Positions 46,269 to 58,105 of a stretch of 64,000 bases of DNA are shown here, piece after piece (position 1 is the first letter of the stretch; each line of letters opens with the position of its first letter). Location: assembly GCA_027924585.1 (NCBI GenBank), contig BSBM01000826.1, positions 17,128,001-17,192,000 of the forward strand. The letters run 5' to 3'. The notes below the pieces were generated by a model that saw only the letters and a program-made list of their open reading frames with translations, made no database searches and was not told the origin of the DNA. The DNA is from Larix kaempferi (taxonomy: Eukaryota; Streptophyta; Pinopsida; Pinales; Pinaceae). The translations under genes and the position numbers were made by a program.

Positions 46269-48324
46269 TCAACAAGACATAAAACTTTTACCTTCCATAT
46301 TTTCCTTTTCAGTGATGCCTCTATCCATCCATCCAGTGGATGAATCGAAGATCTTGCTTGCTGATTTATATGAGCTATAATCAGCCATATCTTCTGCAAT
46401 AGGACCTATCTCCCATGGGCACAGATCATGATCCTCCTGTTGTACATGTGACACAAACCAGAAAAATTTCTTTACCCACTGTTCATTCCCCATTGGTGTT
46501 GCTGAATCTAGTACATGTGGGAAAGAACTATGAACCTTCTTTGCATGTCTACAACCTTCAATAATCAGACTTATGTCTGCAACTTCTTCATTATTGGCTG
46601 GCCCAAATTGGGTGCTCTCATCCCGCTCTTCCATGGGAGAGTGACTGTCTTTAAGGAACAACTCAAGTTCCCTTGGAAAAAAAATCAAGTGTTTGGTTCT
46701 CATCAAACTATATTGCACACTCTTCAAGCACATGTAAAAATGAATGATCCTCATGATCCTTCATCTCATGAGGTTCCTCCATATGATCAATAATTCTTTC
46801 AGCGAAATGAAGTTGACTGAATGGTGTATAGGAGGGTAGGCGGAGTCTTTCCAACTTTTCATGAAGTTGCAATATCTCTGTCTTGGATTCTTAGAGGGAA
46901 CTTAGAGTGATTCTCAAAGAATCTTGGGTGGCCATCAATTCATCATTGATATTTCTGATCTCTTCATCATCCCTCAAGGATGCACCATGAAACAATTCTA
47001 TAAGCTCCAACAAACTATCTCTATCAGAAAGTAGGTTCAAGAATTTACCTTTTATGCTTGTCATGGATTTCTGAAATTCTTCCATGTCTCTCATGGAAGA
47101 CTGCTCCCCCAAATTACAACACAGGTTATTCATTAAGGAATGGGTTTCATTGAGGGTTTTAAGGGATTCTTGGATATTGCATTAATTCATCTTCAATGTC
47201 CCTTCAAGGAAATGAGGTTCTGGAAGATGAACCTCCTCTTCTTCTAGCTTCCTAGGATCAACTTTAGATGATTTTGTTGAAGTTATGAAAACTGATCCAT
47301 ATTTTGGGGCTGAAAGATATTCATATTTCAGATTATGAATATCAGATCTTTGGCTGCAACTAGGGTGCTCATTCATCTATGGTGTACCAGTAAGGCTTTC
47401 TCTCCAATTTTCAACCCTCCCCAATTCAGGAGTCTCAACCCCTGGGGGTTCAACCAAGCCCATATTCTCCTATGAAGTGGCTGCCCCAACATACCGACAC
47501 ACAGGCATATAAAAATCAGAACTTACAAAATTCCCATGTGTTATGTTCTACTTGATCCCCAATGTGTTCATTTTTAATGGTCCAGTTAAGGAAAGAAGTT
47601 CTTGCAGATGAACTTCTTCTTCTTGGTCTTGCAATTCATCCTTCTCAAAGTCATGAACCCCAACACCTAAGGGTGCAACTAAGTCAATATTCTAACTGTA
47701 TGTGGATTCCATTTGGTGCTGCAACAAAGGCATACAAAAATCATATTTTGAATCATACCTTTGAGCCCAATTCTCCTCATCAGGTAGTGTGTTTATGGAA
47801 GCATGCTCCTTTTGCAACTTCCTTGGATCACACCCAACTGATATGAGCTTGTCTTTTGATTCACTATGGATTTCCAGTGGGGACTATGATTCTGATTTAT
47901 GTCCTTCTTTTGGATCCGATCCAAAATATATCTCACCACCCTTAACCAAATCACCCTCCTTTGCAGTGATATTGAAATCACCAACAAAGAAATCCAAATG
48001 TCTTGAAGTCGAATCTCTTTCCACATTGTTCATAACTTTGGCACCTTTGGCTTGGTCCTTGGATGCTTCTTCTTCTTCTCTATCATTCTCCTCCAAGTGG
48101 ATTGTGTCTTCTTCAAATTCATGGCTACCACAATCATGCTGACTTATGCATTCTTCATGCTCTTCTAAAGGTTGATCCCCCATTGTGGATCCTTCTTCCC
48201 TTCTATCAACAACCTCATGATTGGTTCTTGGGTCTTGCTTCTCCCAAAATGATGAAGCTTCCTCCTTGGTTGTTTTAGGGTCAAGATTCTTGGAGGCTCT
48301 TATTGAATCCGGTTGCACAAGCAC
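46269..48324 (-). pseudogene. Element B internal coding remnants, unrecognised
   Basis: Four minus-strand pieces (47884-48324, 47182-47376, 46891-47133, 46269-46754) separated by stops and shifts. 47884-48324 encodes a very acidic stretch (EEHEECISQHDC, HLEENDREEEEASKD). 46891-47133 is coiled-coil-like (FLNLLSDRDSLLELIELF). 46269-46754 contains KKFFWFVSHVQQEDHDLCP. I recognise none of them, and none shows gag, protease, RT or integrase motifs. Position between the PBS and 3' end of element B suggests decayed coding sequence of a non-autonomous element or a captured host fragment. Confidence 0.4.
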
Positions 48325-48728
48325 TCTGAATGATCAAGTATAATTGTACTAATTATTGCTTTTTGACAATAAAGGTGGAAATACCCTTCCTGTCCCAATC
48401 AATGTCTAATGGATTGCATATTTGTTTGGTTTAATGCTTGATTGTATTGGTTTAATGCTTGATTGTATTTGATGTCTAAATTGTGTTTCAATTTCATCAT
48501 TGTTATATCAGTCAAGATACACCGAGGAAGGTATCTTTTGTATTGCAGGTTCACCAAACAGAAGATCATGTGAAGGATCGATCGAAGGAGCAAGTGAAAG
48601 CTAGGATTGAACGTCGTTAATAAGGTATGCCTTCAAGAATCTTGATCTATTTCCTTTTGTAGAAGCCTATATGATCTGATCAATGTATTTACCTGTCACC
48701 CCAGAAGTTGGTAGTGTCCCTCTCCTCG
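48325..48728. other. Element B internal stretch, no gene seen
   Basis: AT-rich, with a short direct repeat GGTTTAATGCTTGATTGTAT at about 48428-48468 (two copies 22 bases apart). Confidence 0.5.
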
Positions 48729-49085
48729 CTATAAGGAAGACATCCTGAACAACAAAGAGGATCTAATAATTCTCAATAAGTGTGAAACCACTGAATCCAA
48801 TGAATCTTCAAATTTCTTCATTCTCTCTTCCTCAGAAAGTAGATCTTTGATTGTGGAACATGCAACCTTTCCTTGAATATGGATATCAGAATAACCATAG
48901 TCTCTTCTGCCAATCATGATATCATGGGAGATTCTTGTGGAAGGTACTTCTTGGAAATTAGCTTCCTCATACTGTTTGCAATATTCTTCATACTGCTCAT
49001 CATAGCGTTCATCATACTCCTCATAAGAATATTCATCAAAGTAAGAATCTTCTTCTTCATACAACTCAAAGTCTAAATTTTCCAT
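48729..49085 (-). pseudogene. Acidic tyrosine-rich ORF at the 5' end of element B
   Basis: The first ORF after the PBS of element B, about 90 bases downstream; I take the ATG at 49085 (MENLDFEL). Residues 8-45 are almost entirely E, Y and D (YEEEDSYFDEYSYEEYDERY). Then come EVPSTRISHDIMIGRRDYGY and LLSEEERMKKFEDSLDSVVS, before a hydrophobic end that may be read-through into non-coding sequence. It sits where gag should start but has no gag motif I recognise. It could be a low-complexity leader ORF. Confidence 0.4.
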
Positions 49086-49177
49086 GACTATAACTAATCC
49101 CACAACTGCAACTTGAAGATGGTGCTAAGCTACTTTTCCATTGAGAGTTACTTTCCACAGGCTGGGAAAAGGAAAGT

Positions 49178-49189
49178 GATCTGATACCA
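49178..49189 (-). other. Primer-binding site of element B (tRNA-iMet type)
   Basis: Minus-strand TGGTATCAGATC, one base from the LTR start at 49191; the same variant as in element A. Confidence 0.85.
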
Positions 49190-49190
49190 C

Positions 49191-49400
49191 TGTAATATTC
49201 CAGCTATGAGTTGGTCAAAACATTATCTCCAAACTCAGATTTTATCAAAATTTTACTAGTAAATTTTAAGCAATTTCTTGAGCTGAGCAGGATGTAAGTG
49301 AGGGGGACCAATACAATGAGTGAGGATGGTAGGGGTGACTTTCAGTTCTGTAATTTATATGGGAGAGTGTGCCATAAGGAAAATAGTCATAGGTATCGGT
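49191..49400 (-). repeat. Element B 5' LTR stump
   Basis: TGTAATATTCCAGC onward aligns with the start of LTR B at 4007 for about 200 bases and then changes to transposase-like coding sequence. About 1.9 kb of LTR is missing. The breakpoint is uncertain by about ten bases. Confidence 0.75.
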
Positions 49401-50319
49401 TGACCAAATTTTTTTGTGACCCTTATGAATCAATAGAGGAAAGATTTAAAAATGTTCCTCCAATTATGATAATTAAGACAACTTGGAGAGAGTTCGTCCT
49501 ATCATGAAGCACCATTGAATTCCATGTAAGCTTTAAGTTCACATATTATATAATCAAGTTATCTAGAATGTCTATTTCCTCGCAATGTTGACTTATATAT
49601 TTTATTTTCAATTGATTTCTACAATATAAGGAAAAAACAAGCAAAATAGAGAAAAGGAGAGGGACTTCCACACCTCCAGATGTCGAGGTGTTCAACGGGT
49701 TGAAGATGATATGGTAAGAAATTGTGATGCATTATATTTTATTCGATATTATAAATATTACCATATCTAACATTCATTGTAATGTCACAACTTAACCATA
49801 CTATTTTACTTGTTGCAACTAGAAAAAATCTATAGCCTCTGATGATACAACTACAAGCATTGCTAGGGCAGACTTACGGAAGAAGTGGCATCAAAAGAAG
49901 GATGGCACTCCAATCACACCAGCTGTAGGAGAAGCAATAGTATTTTCTCAAACTTCTAATTTAGATTTTGACTAGAATTTCATTTTACATATTGGAAATG
50001 TTTTCTTACATGCTCTGATTTAATTGCATGAAAATGTCAGCAAAAAATTCAAGAAGTGCAATTAGAAGTTGCATCTGAAGAGTTTGCAACTAGGGATGAT
50101 TCCCTTGCTAAGGTACTAGGGGCTGATGTGAGAGGACGATGTCATGGGGTTCGATTAGGAGTTACACCAACTAACTTGTTTGGAAAAAATACACACAAGG
50201 AGGCGCTAGCTACAAGCCAAGCTATTGTGAAAGAAAAAACACAGGAAATCTCATCTCTAAAAACAACATTAACTGAACTACTGAAAAGAGTGGAAGGTAT
50301 GGAGAGAGAGAATGTAGTC

Positions 50320-50324
50320 AACAG
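50320..50324. other. Target-site duplication of element E, left copy (AACAG)
   Basis: AACAG precedes the TG end at 50325 and follows the CA end at 57537-57541. Confidence 0.95.
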
Positions 50325-50933
50325 TGTTAAATTTTGAGTATTAAATCACAATACTATAGGATCTTTGCTGAGAGAATAACATCTACAGTATATCAATGCA
50401 TGACAATCATAATATGACAAGCATCACAAGCATCACAAGAATCAAAAGCATAGAGACAAGAGACACAGAGTTTCCGTGGGGAAAACCCTAAGGTGAAAAA
50501 CCCCACAACTTCCTCAGAGATAGAGAGAGAAATGGCTCAACCAAAATACAACCAAATAACACTGAGATAGTCTCCTAGAAGATGATCCTCCTCCTCCTCA
50601 CTAGTGCGCCACTTTTCAGAGAGAGAGTGAGTTACTTTTTCCGAGTGAGTAAAATAGAGATCTCCTATCTCTATTTATACTCACCTTTTTGCCCAGTGAC
50701 CTACTGGGGCCGACTTGTCTACTTAGATACATCCACATTATATTATATATTAATTAGGGCCGACCCCATATGGTGTTCTAATAACCCATAAGCAAGTACA
50801 CACACTTGCGACACTTGTCAATCCTCATGACGACACTTCCTTATAGAGGAATAACACATCTCTTATAAGGGTACAACAAATATATATATAATACACAGAT
50901 GAAATACATTCCGAAGTTACATATACATCAACA
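50325..50933 (-). repeat. Element E 3' LTR (609 bp)
   Basis: TGTTAAATTTTGAG...TACATCAACA. The minus strand holds a TATAAATAG box at 50671-50679. It differs from the 5' LTR by about nine substitutions and a 3-base indel in a TCC run. Confidence 0.95.
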
Positions 50934-50942
50934 CTCCCTCTT
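50934..50942 (-). other. Polypurine tract of element E
   Basis: The minus strand reads AAGAGGGAG directly against the 3' LTR. Confidence 0.7.
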
Positions 50943-51168
50943 AACTAGGAAGGTATTTCTCGACACAGATCTGCTAGACAAGTCTTCTTCTCTGGATCAT
51001 CGTCATCATCATCGTCATTGCTGCTACTATCTCAACCAATCTCTGACTCTACTCGTCATAGGAAGTTCTACAGAGCCAGTCCTTTTTCATACTAGATGTA
51101 GGCCCACCACCTGCAGGTCTTCATCATCACTGGCCATACTGTGGAATCCTCAGGACTTATTACGTGCG

Positions 51169-51672
51169 TCACAAAACCTTGAAAGAGCATCCCAGGCTGT
51201 TACGAGCACATAGCTCTACCTATAGGATCTCCCAGGGCACCGAATTACATGTGACCTCACCACAAAACCTCGCAAGAGCATCCCAGGCTGTTACGAGCAC
51301 ACAGCTCTACCTATAGGATCTCCCAGGGCAACGAATTACATGTGGTCATGGAAAAACCTTGCAAGAGCATCCCAGGACTTATTACATACACACATCCCAA
51401 CCTATCGGATCTCCCAGGGAACCGAATTACATGCCATAGGACAAAACCTTGAAAGAGCATCTGCCAGATATCCCAGGGAACCGAATTACATGCCATAGGA
51501 AAAACCTTGAAAGACTATCTGTAGATCTCCCAGGGCACCGAATTACATGTCCTCCCAGAGCAAAACCTCGAAAGAGCATTTTCCAGATGTCCCAGGGCAC
51601 CGAATTACATGCCATAGGCAAAACCTCGAAAGACCATCTGCAAATATCCCAGGGCACCGGATTACATGCTCA
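51169..51672. repeat. Tandem repeats in the element E 3' region, type 1
   Basis: Seven occurrences of a unit containing CC(G/A)GG...ACCGAATTACATG with CAAAACCT(C/T)G(A/C)AAGA, at about 51239, 51329, 51421, 51481, 51537, 51599 and 51656. Spacing is about 91 bases in the first part and 57-62 in the rest. The longer units carry an extra CAGGCTGTTACGAGCACA segment. Short ORFs across this area follow the repeat and are not genes. Confidence 0.8.
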
Positions 51673-51689
51673 TCTGCACAACCTGATCC

Positions 51690-52215
51690 ACGGCCACAGA
51701 GTATCAACCTGATACTCACCATACATCATCCTGATGTATCCATGATCATCATCACTGCAACGTCCTGCTGCATGTCATCTGGAGCAACATCCTGAAGCTC
51801 GTCATCTATGATCATCCTGATCATCACTGCAACATCCTGCTGCATGTCATCATACCTGATCCACCTGATCATCAATGCATCTACCTGATGCATACCAAGT
51901 ATCTACCTGATACATATCATCATACATGATCCTCCTGATCATCAATGTATCCACCTGATACAAATACAAATACATGATACATATCACCATACATGATCCA
52001 CCTGATCATACAATGTATCCACCTGATACATATACAGATACATGGTCCAAGTATCCAACATGATGCATACATACATACATAAAAATGATCCAAATGATCG
52101 TATCCAACATCCAACATGATGCGTACATACATACATAAAAATGATCCAACTGATCATATCCAGCATCCAACATGATGCGTACATACATACATAAAATGAT
52201 CCAACTGATCATATC
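51690..52215. repeat. Tandem repeats in the element E 3' region, type 2
   Basis: Two families: variants of CATGATCCACCTGATCATC with ATGTATCCACCTGATACATA (about 51700-52050), and three near-perfect units of about 57 bases with CATACATACATACATAAAAA and ATGATCCAACTGATCATATCC (about 52055-52215). Many contain the palindromic TGATCA core. Confidence 0.8.
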
Positions 52216-54026
52216 CAAGCAGAAACCAGAACATCATCCTGATGCTCATCATCTAGCGCTTACATCCACAGCCATGTGAAGGATCCTCCTTCCAACATGC
52301 TTGGAATGGCTTCAGCAAATGTGTCCATCACTTCTTCCTCGAAGTGTCCTCGATCTGAAGAACGCCAAGCCTCTCTCTGAAGTACTCGAACTTCAGCCTG
52401 GCTAGTGGCTTCGTCAGCACATCTGCAATCTGCTCGTCTGTCACAACATATAGGAGCTTCACAGCTCCTCTCTGCACCATATCCCTGATATTTGATCTCT
52501 ATGTGTTTCGACCTGTCATGAAACATTGGGTTCTCGGACAGCTTCACACAACTCTGGTTATCACAGAAGATACCAGTAGCCTCCAACGGGAGATCAAATA
52601 GCTCAGACAGTAGCTTCCGTAGCCATACTGCCTCACAACTAGCTGAACAGGTTGCAACATACTCTTCCTCAGCTGTACTCAGTGCTACACATGACTACTT
52701 CCTACTAAACCAAGAGATCACACCTGATCCCATACTGAAGCAACACCCAGATGTGCTTTTCCTGTCTGCAGCACTGCCAGCCCAATTTGAATCAACATAA
52801 CCCTGCAGGTTAAACTTTTGATTCGCCTCATACTTGAGCCCATAATCCACTGTACCCTACAGGTACCTCAGAACATGATTTACAGCAACCAGGTGAACAT
52901 TCCTCGGATCCGTCAGAAACTGGCTCAATGTGTTCACAGCAAAGAAAATGTCTGGTCTCGTGTTCGTCAGGTACATCAAGGACCCAATCATCTGACGATA
53001 CATAGAGACATCAACTGGTTCAGATGAAGCATCACATGGAAGCTTCAGATTCAATTCCATAGGTGTGGCCATGGCCTTGCAATCCATCATCCCAAATCTC
53101 TTCAGGATATCTACTGTATACTTCCCTTGACCAAGGAAGATTCCTCTTGCACTCTGCCACACCTCCATACCTAGGAAATAGTGCATCATTTCCAAGTCCT
53201 TCATATCGAATTCAGCAACAAGCTTCCTCTTAGTATCTGCAATCAGTCTGTCGTCTCCTGTTACAAATAAGTCATCCACATACAGGAGTAGAATCACAGG
53301 AATCCCTTCCTCAACCTTATAGTAAATGTTGGAATCCGCTTTACTCTTGGTAAAGGCCAAGCTAGATAGAAAACTGTCCATCCTACCATACCAAGTTCTG
53401 GGAGCTTGGTTCAAGCCATACAAGGCTTTCTTCAATCTGCACACATATGACTCCTTGTCATGTATTTCAAAACCGAGTGGCTGTTCCACATATACTTCCT
53501 CTTCTACTACACCATTCAGGAAAGCAGTCTTGACATCCATCTGGTGTATTTTCCATTTCATTGCTGCAGCCAGGGAAAGTACTATTATGATGGAAGTATA
53601 CCTGGCTACAGGTGCAAAGGTTTCTTCATAATCTATTCCTTCTTTCCGAGAGAAACCACGAGCTACAAATCTTGCTTTGTATTTTTCTACACTGCCATCT
53701 GCAGCATGCTTGATTTTGTAAATCCACTTGGAAGTCACAACAGACTTCTCTTTAGGTATTGGGACAACATCCCAAACATCATTCTTCATTATTGATTGGT
53801 ATTCCTCAACCATAGCATCCTTCCATTCTTTCTTTTCTGCTGCCTCTTCATAACTGGAAGGCTCTTTGTACATAATGTCACAGAGTAAAGCAACATAACT
53901 GGTGTGTGATCTGGTTCTCTTCTTTGCTCTGTGTTCTTCTTCTGGAATGCCAAATCTTTCTGCATCGTGAATGAGCTCTCTAGCCCATACAGGTTTCCTC
54001 TTGTGAGAGTTTTTCCTCACGGGGTG
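52216..54026 (-). pseudogene. Element E pol 3' half: reverse transcriptase and RNase H
   Basis: One frame encodes copia RT (52857-54020): WIYKIKHAADGSVEKYKAR, AFLNG, and YVDDLFVTGD as the catalytic motif. After a TAG at 52857-52859 (RYL*GTVDYGL) the frame goes on into RNase H (GYVDSNWAG, STAEEEY, CDNQSC). That part has a second TAG at 52695-52697 in the SRK*SCVALSTAE context, where copia elements usually have glutamine. A small deletion near 52490 after HIEIKYQ shifts the frame; another frame carries the usual ending (VVTDEQIADVLTKPLARLKF). RT and RNase H would complete cDNA synthesis. At least three lesions make it non-functional. Confidence 0.9.
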
Positions 54027-56355
54027 GATCTACAGGTTCTTGTGGATCTTCAAACTCACGAACAGTTTCTGGAATTGCTTCAGTCATGGTAGTGTCCTGA
54101 AATCTTGTTTCCTTAGGTTCTTCATAAACTTCGATGGGTGCTTTCCTCGATTTGATGAATGCTGAGTTTTCATCAAATGTTACATCCTTGCTGACATCAA
54201 TCTTCTTGAACCCTGGAAAGTATATTCTGTAAGCCTTCGAGCTTTCACTATAACCCACAAAGATACCCTTCTTTCCTGAAGGATCTAGTTTAGTCCTCTT
54301 TTCCTTTGGGACATGAGTGTATACTGGACAGCCAAATATTCTAAGATGACTGACTTCAGGTTTCTTACCAGAAAAGACCTCTTCTGGTGTCTTTTTGTCC
54401 AATATCTTGTGGGGTGTTTTGTTCTGCACATATACAGTTGTTCTAGCTCCTTCTGCCCATAGGTGCATAGGAAGATCCTGGTCAAGCAACATTGCCCTTG
54501 CTGCTTCCATGATAGTTCTGTTCTTCCTTTCTGCAACTCCATTTTGTTGAGGATTATAAGGAGCAGTCAACTCCCTCTTAATCCCTGAATCATTGCAAAG
54601 CTTCTTGAAGTCACTTGAGGTGAATTCTCCACCATTGTCGGATCTGAATGTTTTGATCTTCTTGTCAGTTTGATTCTCCATCAAGGTTTTGAATTCCTTG
54701 AATTTATCAAGCACCTCATCTTTGCCCTTCAAGAAGTATACCCAAGTCTTCCTGGAGAAGTCATCAATAAATGATATATAGTAAACATACCCACTTAGGG
54801 AACTGGATGACATAGGGCCACACACATCTGAGTGGATGATTTCCAGAATATCTTTTGCCTTGCTTTCACTGCTTGGGAAAGCCTTCTTAGTGTTCTTTCC
54901 TTTTGCACATCCTTTGCAAACACCTTCATGTTTGGTCTTGATTTCGGGAAGACCCTCTACTGCCTTGCTTGCAATTGGAAGTGCCCTATAGTGCATATGA
55001 GCAAGTATTCTATGCCAAAGTTCACTTGTCTCCATGGATTCATGTACCATAGCATGTTCAGGTTGTCCTTTCAATTTATACAAGCCTCCCTCTTGCTCTC
55101 CAATCACTACTGCATCATCTATGTTCTTTTCCTTTGGCCACATTAGGACTTGGCCATCCAAAAATGCAACCCTCATACCTTTTGCATCCAATGCAGAGAT
55201 GGAGAGTAAGTTCTTCTTGAGTCCAGGCACATAAAGGACTTCTTTCATCTTCAAAGATTTTCCAGAATCTAGGTTGTAGGAGGCTTCACCACTTCCTTTG
55301 ATTAGGTATTGATAATCATCCCCAAGTTTCACCTTATGGGGTGATTCATGTTCAGAAAGGTTCACAAAAGATTCCTTGAACCCAGTCATGTGTTTGGAAA
55401 CCCCACTATCAATCAACCAATCATTACAACCATGTGAAATAGTACCTGTGAGAGCAGAGATCAGAACATACTCTTCTTCACTTGATGAGTCATCATCACT
55501 ATCACTTTCTGCCCTAGCCTTCTTCTTTGGGGGTTCATCATCTTCGGCAGCATGAGCATGAAACCTTCTTTTGCTGCCCTTCTTCTTCTTACTGGATTTG
55601 TTGTTATTATCCCTTTTGTTCTTGGGACAATCTGAAGCAAAGTGACCCTTCTCATTGCATGTGAAGCATCTTAGGTCTTTCTTGTTCTTTTGATAGGATC
55701 TATTGTGGCGAGAGTGATCCTTATTGGTTTTGCTTCTTTTGGTGTGAGCTGCAAGAGCTTGATCTTCACCTCCCATCTTTTCTTCACGAGCTATAAGTCT
55801 AGCTTCTTCTTGAGAGCATTCTTCCCGAAGTCTACTGAAGGAGATCAACTTCTTCCTTGCACAAATTCCTTGAATAAAGGAATCCCATGACTTGGGTAGG
55901 CCATTTAGAGTGGTCATCACCACTTCACCATTTTCCACCATTTCATCTACTGCTTCTAATTGTTCCTTGATCTGGGAGACCCTTGAAAAGTAATATTGAA
56001 TGGTTTCTCCATTCTGAAACTTCACTGCTTTCAATTGGTTCCGCAGGGTCACCTTCCGATTTATGTTCTTTCCTTCAAATAGCTTGGTCAAAGATTCAAA
56101 CATCTCTTTGGGTGTCTTAAGAGAAGACACATGAGGTATGAGATGGTCTTTGATAGAATCAGCAATGATTCTCTTTGCCTTGACCAAGTTCTTCTTGTGC
56201 AATGCCTTGGCTTCTTCATCCTCTGGGATAGGGATGTCTTCTTTCACATATGAATCCAACTCATTCTCTTCCAGGATTAACCCAATCCTATACTTCCAGG
56301 CTCGGAAGTTATCAGCCCCTTCAAGCTTATCCTCAAGCTTGGTGTGGAGAGACAT
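53980..56355 (-). pseudogene. Element E gag-protease-integrase
   Basis: Start chosen at the ATG at 56355 (MSLHTKLEDKL), not at the upstream TTG, because copia gag normally begins near this motif. Domains: a UBN2-type gag (NFRAWKYRIGLIL, LKAVKFQNGETIQYYFSRV); a zinc knuckle CFTCNEKGHFASDC; a protease with DSGVSKHMTG; and an integrase with HRILAHMHY and CKGCAKGK zinc ligands, HSDVCGP, FRSDNGGEF and NGVAERKNRT, so D, D and E are all present. The frame ends MG* at 53980. One extra C in the CCCC run (54021-54024) separates it from the RT frame that begins in RKNSHKRKPVWAREL. Up to that point the polyprotein is open. Confidence 0.93.
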
Positions 56356-56918
56356 CTTTAAGAGTACTTCAAATGGAAATAGAAAAGATTTAGGACTTAC
56401 CACTTGAAGTGCTGAAAACTGGATCTGGTCCCGGATTAGGGTTTGTTAGAGAAACCCTAAAAATTCAAAATGTGAATTTCAAAATTCCGAAAGGATAGAA
56501 AGATGCACCTTGGAGAGATGATCAGCCTAGTAACATTCAGAATTTGAGATCAGCAAGGTCTTGCCCTTCAAAATTGCCTTTTTGTCCTCCCGGGTTCACT
56601 AGGGAGAGCCCTGAATTAGGGTTTGAGTTTCCCGGAGATCTATCTAGCCAAAAATCTCGATCCAAAGCTCTAACCTTCGATTTTTGCAAGGAGCTTCCAG
56701 CTGTGCCTTCAGTTTCCAGAAATTCCTATTTTTGTGGAAACCCTAATTTTTAGGGCCAAATCTGAAAATGCTCGGAACAGAATTCTGATTGGACAGATAG
56801 ATGCGCCTTGATGAGTAGATCCAATCTACTATACTGAATTTCAAAAATCTGTGGAGAGAAACCCAATAAACAAGGAACACAAGCTTCCGTCACTGCAAAA
56901 TGTCTTCTTATCATGTTA

Positions 56919-56930
56919 GCTCTGATACCA
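56919..56930 (-). other. Primer-binding site of element E (tRNA-iMet)
   Basis: Minus-strand TGGTATCAGAGC, an exact 12-base match to the plant initiator tRNA-Met complement, directly next to the 5' LTR. Confidence 0.95.
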
Positions 56931-57536
56931 TGTTAAATTTTGAGTATTAAATCACAATACTATAGGATCTTTGCTGAGAGAATAACATGTACAGTATATC
57001 AATGCATGACAATCATAATATGACAAGCATCACAAGCATCACAAGAATCAAAAGCATAGAGACAAGAGACACAGAGTTTCTGTGGGGAAAACCCTAAGGT
57101 GAAAAACCCCACAACTTCCTCAGAGATAGAGAGAGCAACGGCTCAACCAAAATACAACCAAATAACACTGAGATAGTCTCCTAGCAGATGATCCTCCTCC
57201 TCACTAGTGCGCCACTTTTCAGAGAGAGAGTGAGTTACTTTTTCCGAGTGAGTAAAATAGAGATCTCCTATCTCTATTTATACTCACCTTTTTGCCCAGT
57301 GATCTACTGGGGCCGACTTATCTACTTAGATACATCCACATTATATTATATATTAATTAGGGCCGACCCCATATGGTGGTCTAATAACCCATCAGCAAGT
57401 ACACACACTTGTGACACTTGTCAATCCTCATGACGACACTTCCTTATAGAGGAATAACACATCTCTTATAAGGGTACAACAAATATATATATAATACACA
57501 GATGAAATACATTCCGAAGTTACATATACATCAACA
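56931..57536 (-). repeat. Element E 5' LTR (606 bp)
   Basis: The same ends as the 3' LTR. Promoter-type TATAAATAG is on the minus strand at 57274-57282. Confidence 0.95.
57274..57282 (-). promoter_or_regulatory. TATA box of the element E 5' LTR
   Basis: Minus-strand TATAAATAG, conserved in the other LTR at 50671-50679; it would drive the full-length transcript. Confidence 0.6.
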
Positions 57537-57541
57537 AACAG
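57537..57541. other. Target-site duplication of element E, right copy (AACAG)
   Basis: Identical to 50320-50324. Confidence 0.95.
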
Positions 57542-58105
57542 TGAATGTGTTAGTGTCCAATTATTTTCTCTTGTTTCAATATACAAAATTCTACACTAAT
57601 GAATTGAATTATAATATATCATTGCTGATATGAAAAGGCTCCTATAATACAAAATGTTGAGGCTGAAATCACGCCTGTGGTGGAGATTAGTTGTTTAACT
57701 ATTATTTTAAAGAACATTTTATTTTCATATTTGAATGCATGTATATATTTTGTTGTCTTGGAATAGTAATACAGGGGACAAAACAACCTCTATGAATGGA
57801 CTAATACAAAAAAAATTGACTTCAATGCGGACTCCGTCATCCTTAGTAAGTATTATAAAATTTTGTAATTTAGATCAACTTTATTTTATTTTATCAATTT
57901 ATTACTAATCATTGTCTATTAGGTGCAGAGTCATGCATCAAAATATGATCAAGATTTGGTACAAAAAACCCCAATGGCTCCAACTAAACTACAAATTGAC
58001 AAAATGAAAAACACAATCTTGGTAAGTTTGTAATTCTTTATTCTAGGATCACAAATGTTTAACTTCTTATTACCACGTATCTTACTTTGTCCCATTTATT
58101 TGCAG

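Larger units (their letters stand above)
4007..49400 (-). mobile_element. Element B: non-autonomous LTR element split by element C
   Basis: Minus-strand element with 3' LTR 4007-6100, polypurine tract 6101-6113, internal sequence 6101-6643 plus 46092-49190, PBS 49178-49189, and the first about 210 bases of a 5' LTR from 49191. Both LTR edges start TGTAATATTC in plus orientation and the text after them aligns (ATCTCCAA, CAATTTCTT, GTGTAAGTGAGG/ATGTAAGTGAGG, GGATGGTAGGG). The internal region totals about 3.6 kb once element C is removed and shows no protease, RT or integrase, so the element looks non-autonomous or heavily deleted. The 5' LTR is cut at about 49400 against the transposase gene remnant. 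No target duplication can be read because of that truncation. Confidence 0.75.
50325..57536 (-). mobile_element. Element E: Ty1/copia retrotransposon (7212 bp)
   Basis: Complete minus-strand element: 3' LTR 50325-50933, PPT, repeat-rich 3' region, RT-RNase H, integrase, protease and gag, PBS 56919-56930, and 5' LTR 56931-57536. It is flanked by AACAG on both sides. Integrase precedes RT, the copia order. The two LTRs differ at about a dozen positions in about 606 (roughly 2%), a fairly young insertion. It is inserted in an exon of the En/Spm-type gene. Pol has one frameshift and several later defects, so the copy is probably inactive. Confidence 0.95.

Noticed and set aside
46269-48324. A host cellular gene on the minus strand
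   Set aside because: The pieces are broken by stops, have no recognisable domain, and lie between PBS and PPT of element B, so element-derived sequence is the simpler reading; kept only as an unrecognised remnant.
51169-51672. Regularly spaced repeats that could look like a CRISPR array
   Set aside because: The units vary in length and sequence, the spacers are also repeated, and the region lies inside a plant copia element with no cas genes.
58055-58105. Start of the long ORF upstream of 58106
   Set aside because: Those codons are intron-like and end in a splice acceptor (TTTGCAG); transposase-like text begins at 58106.
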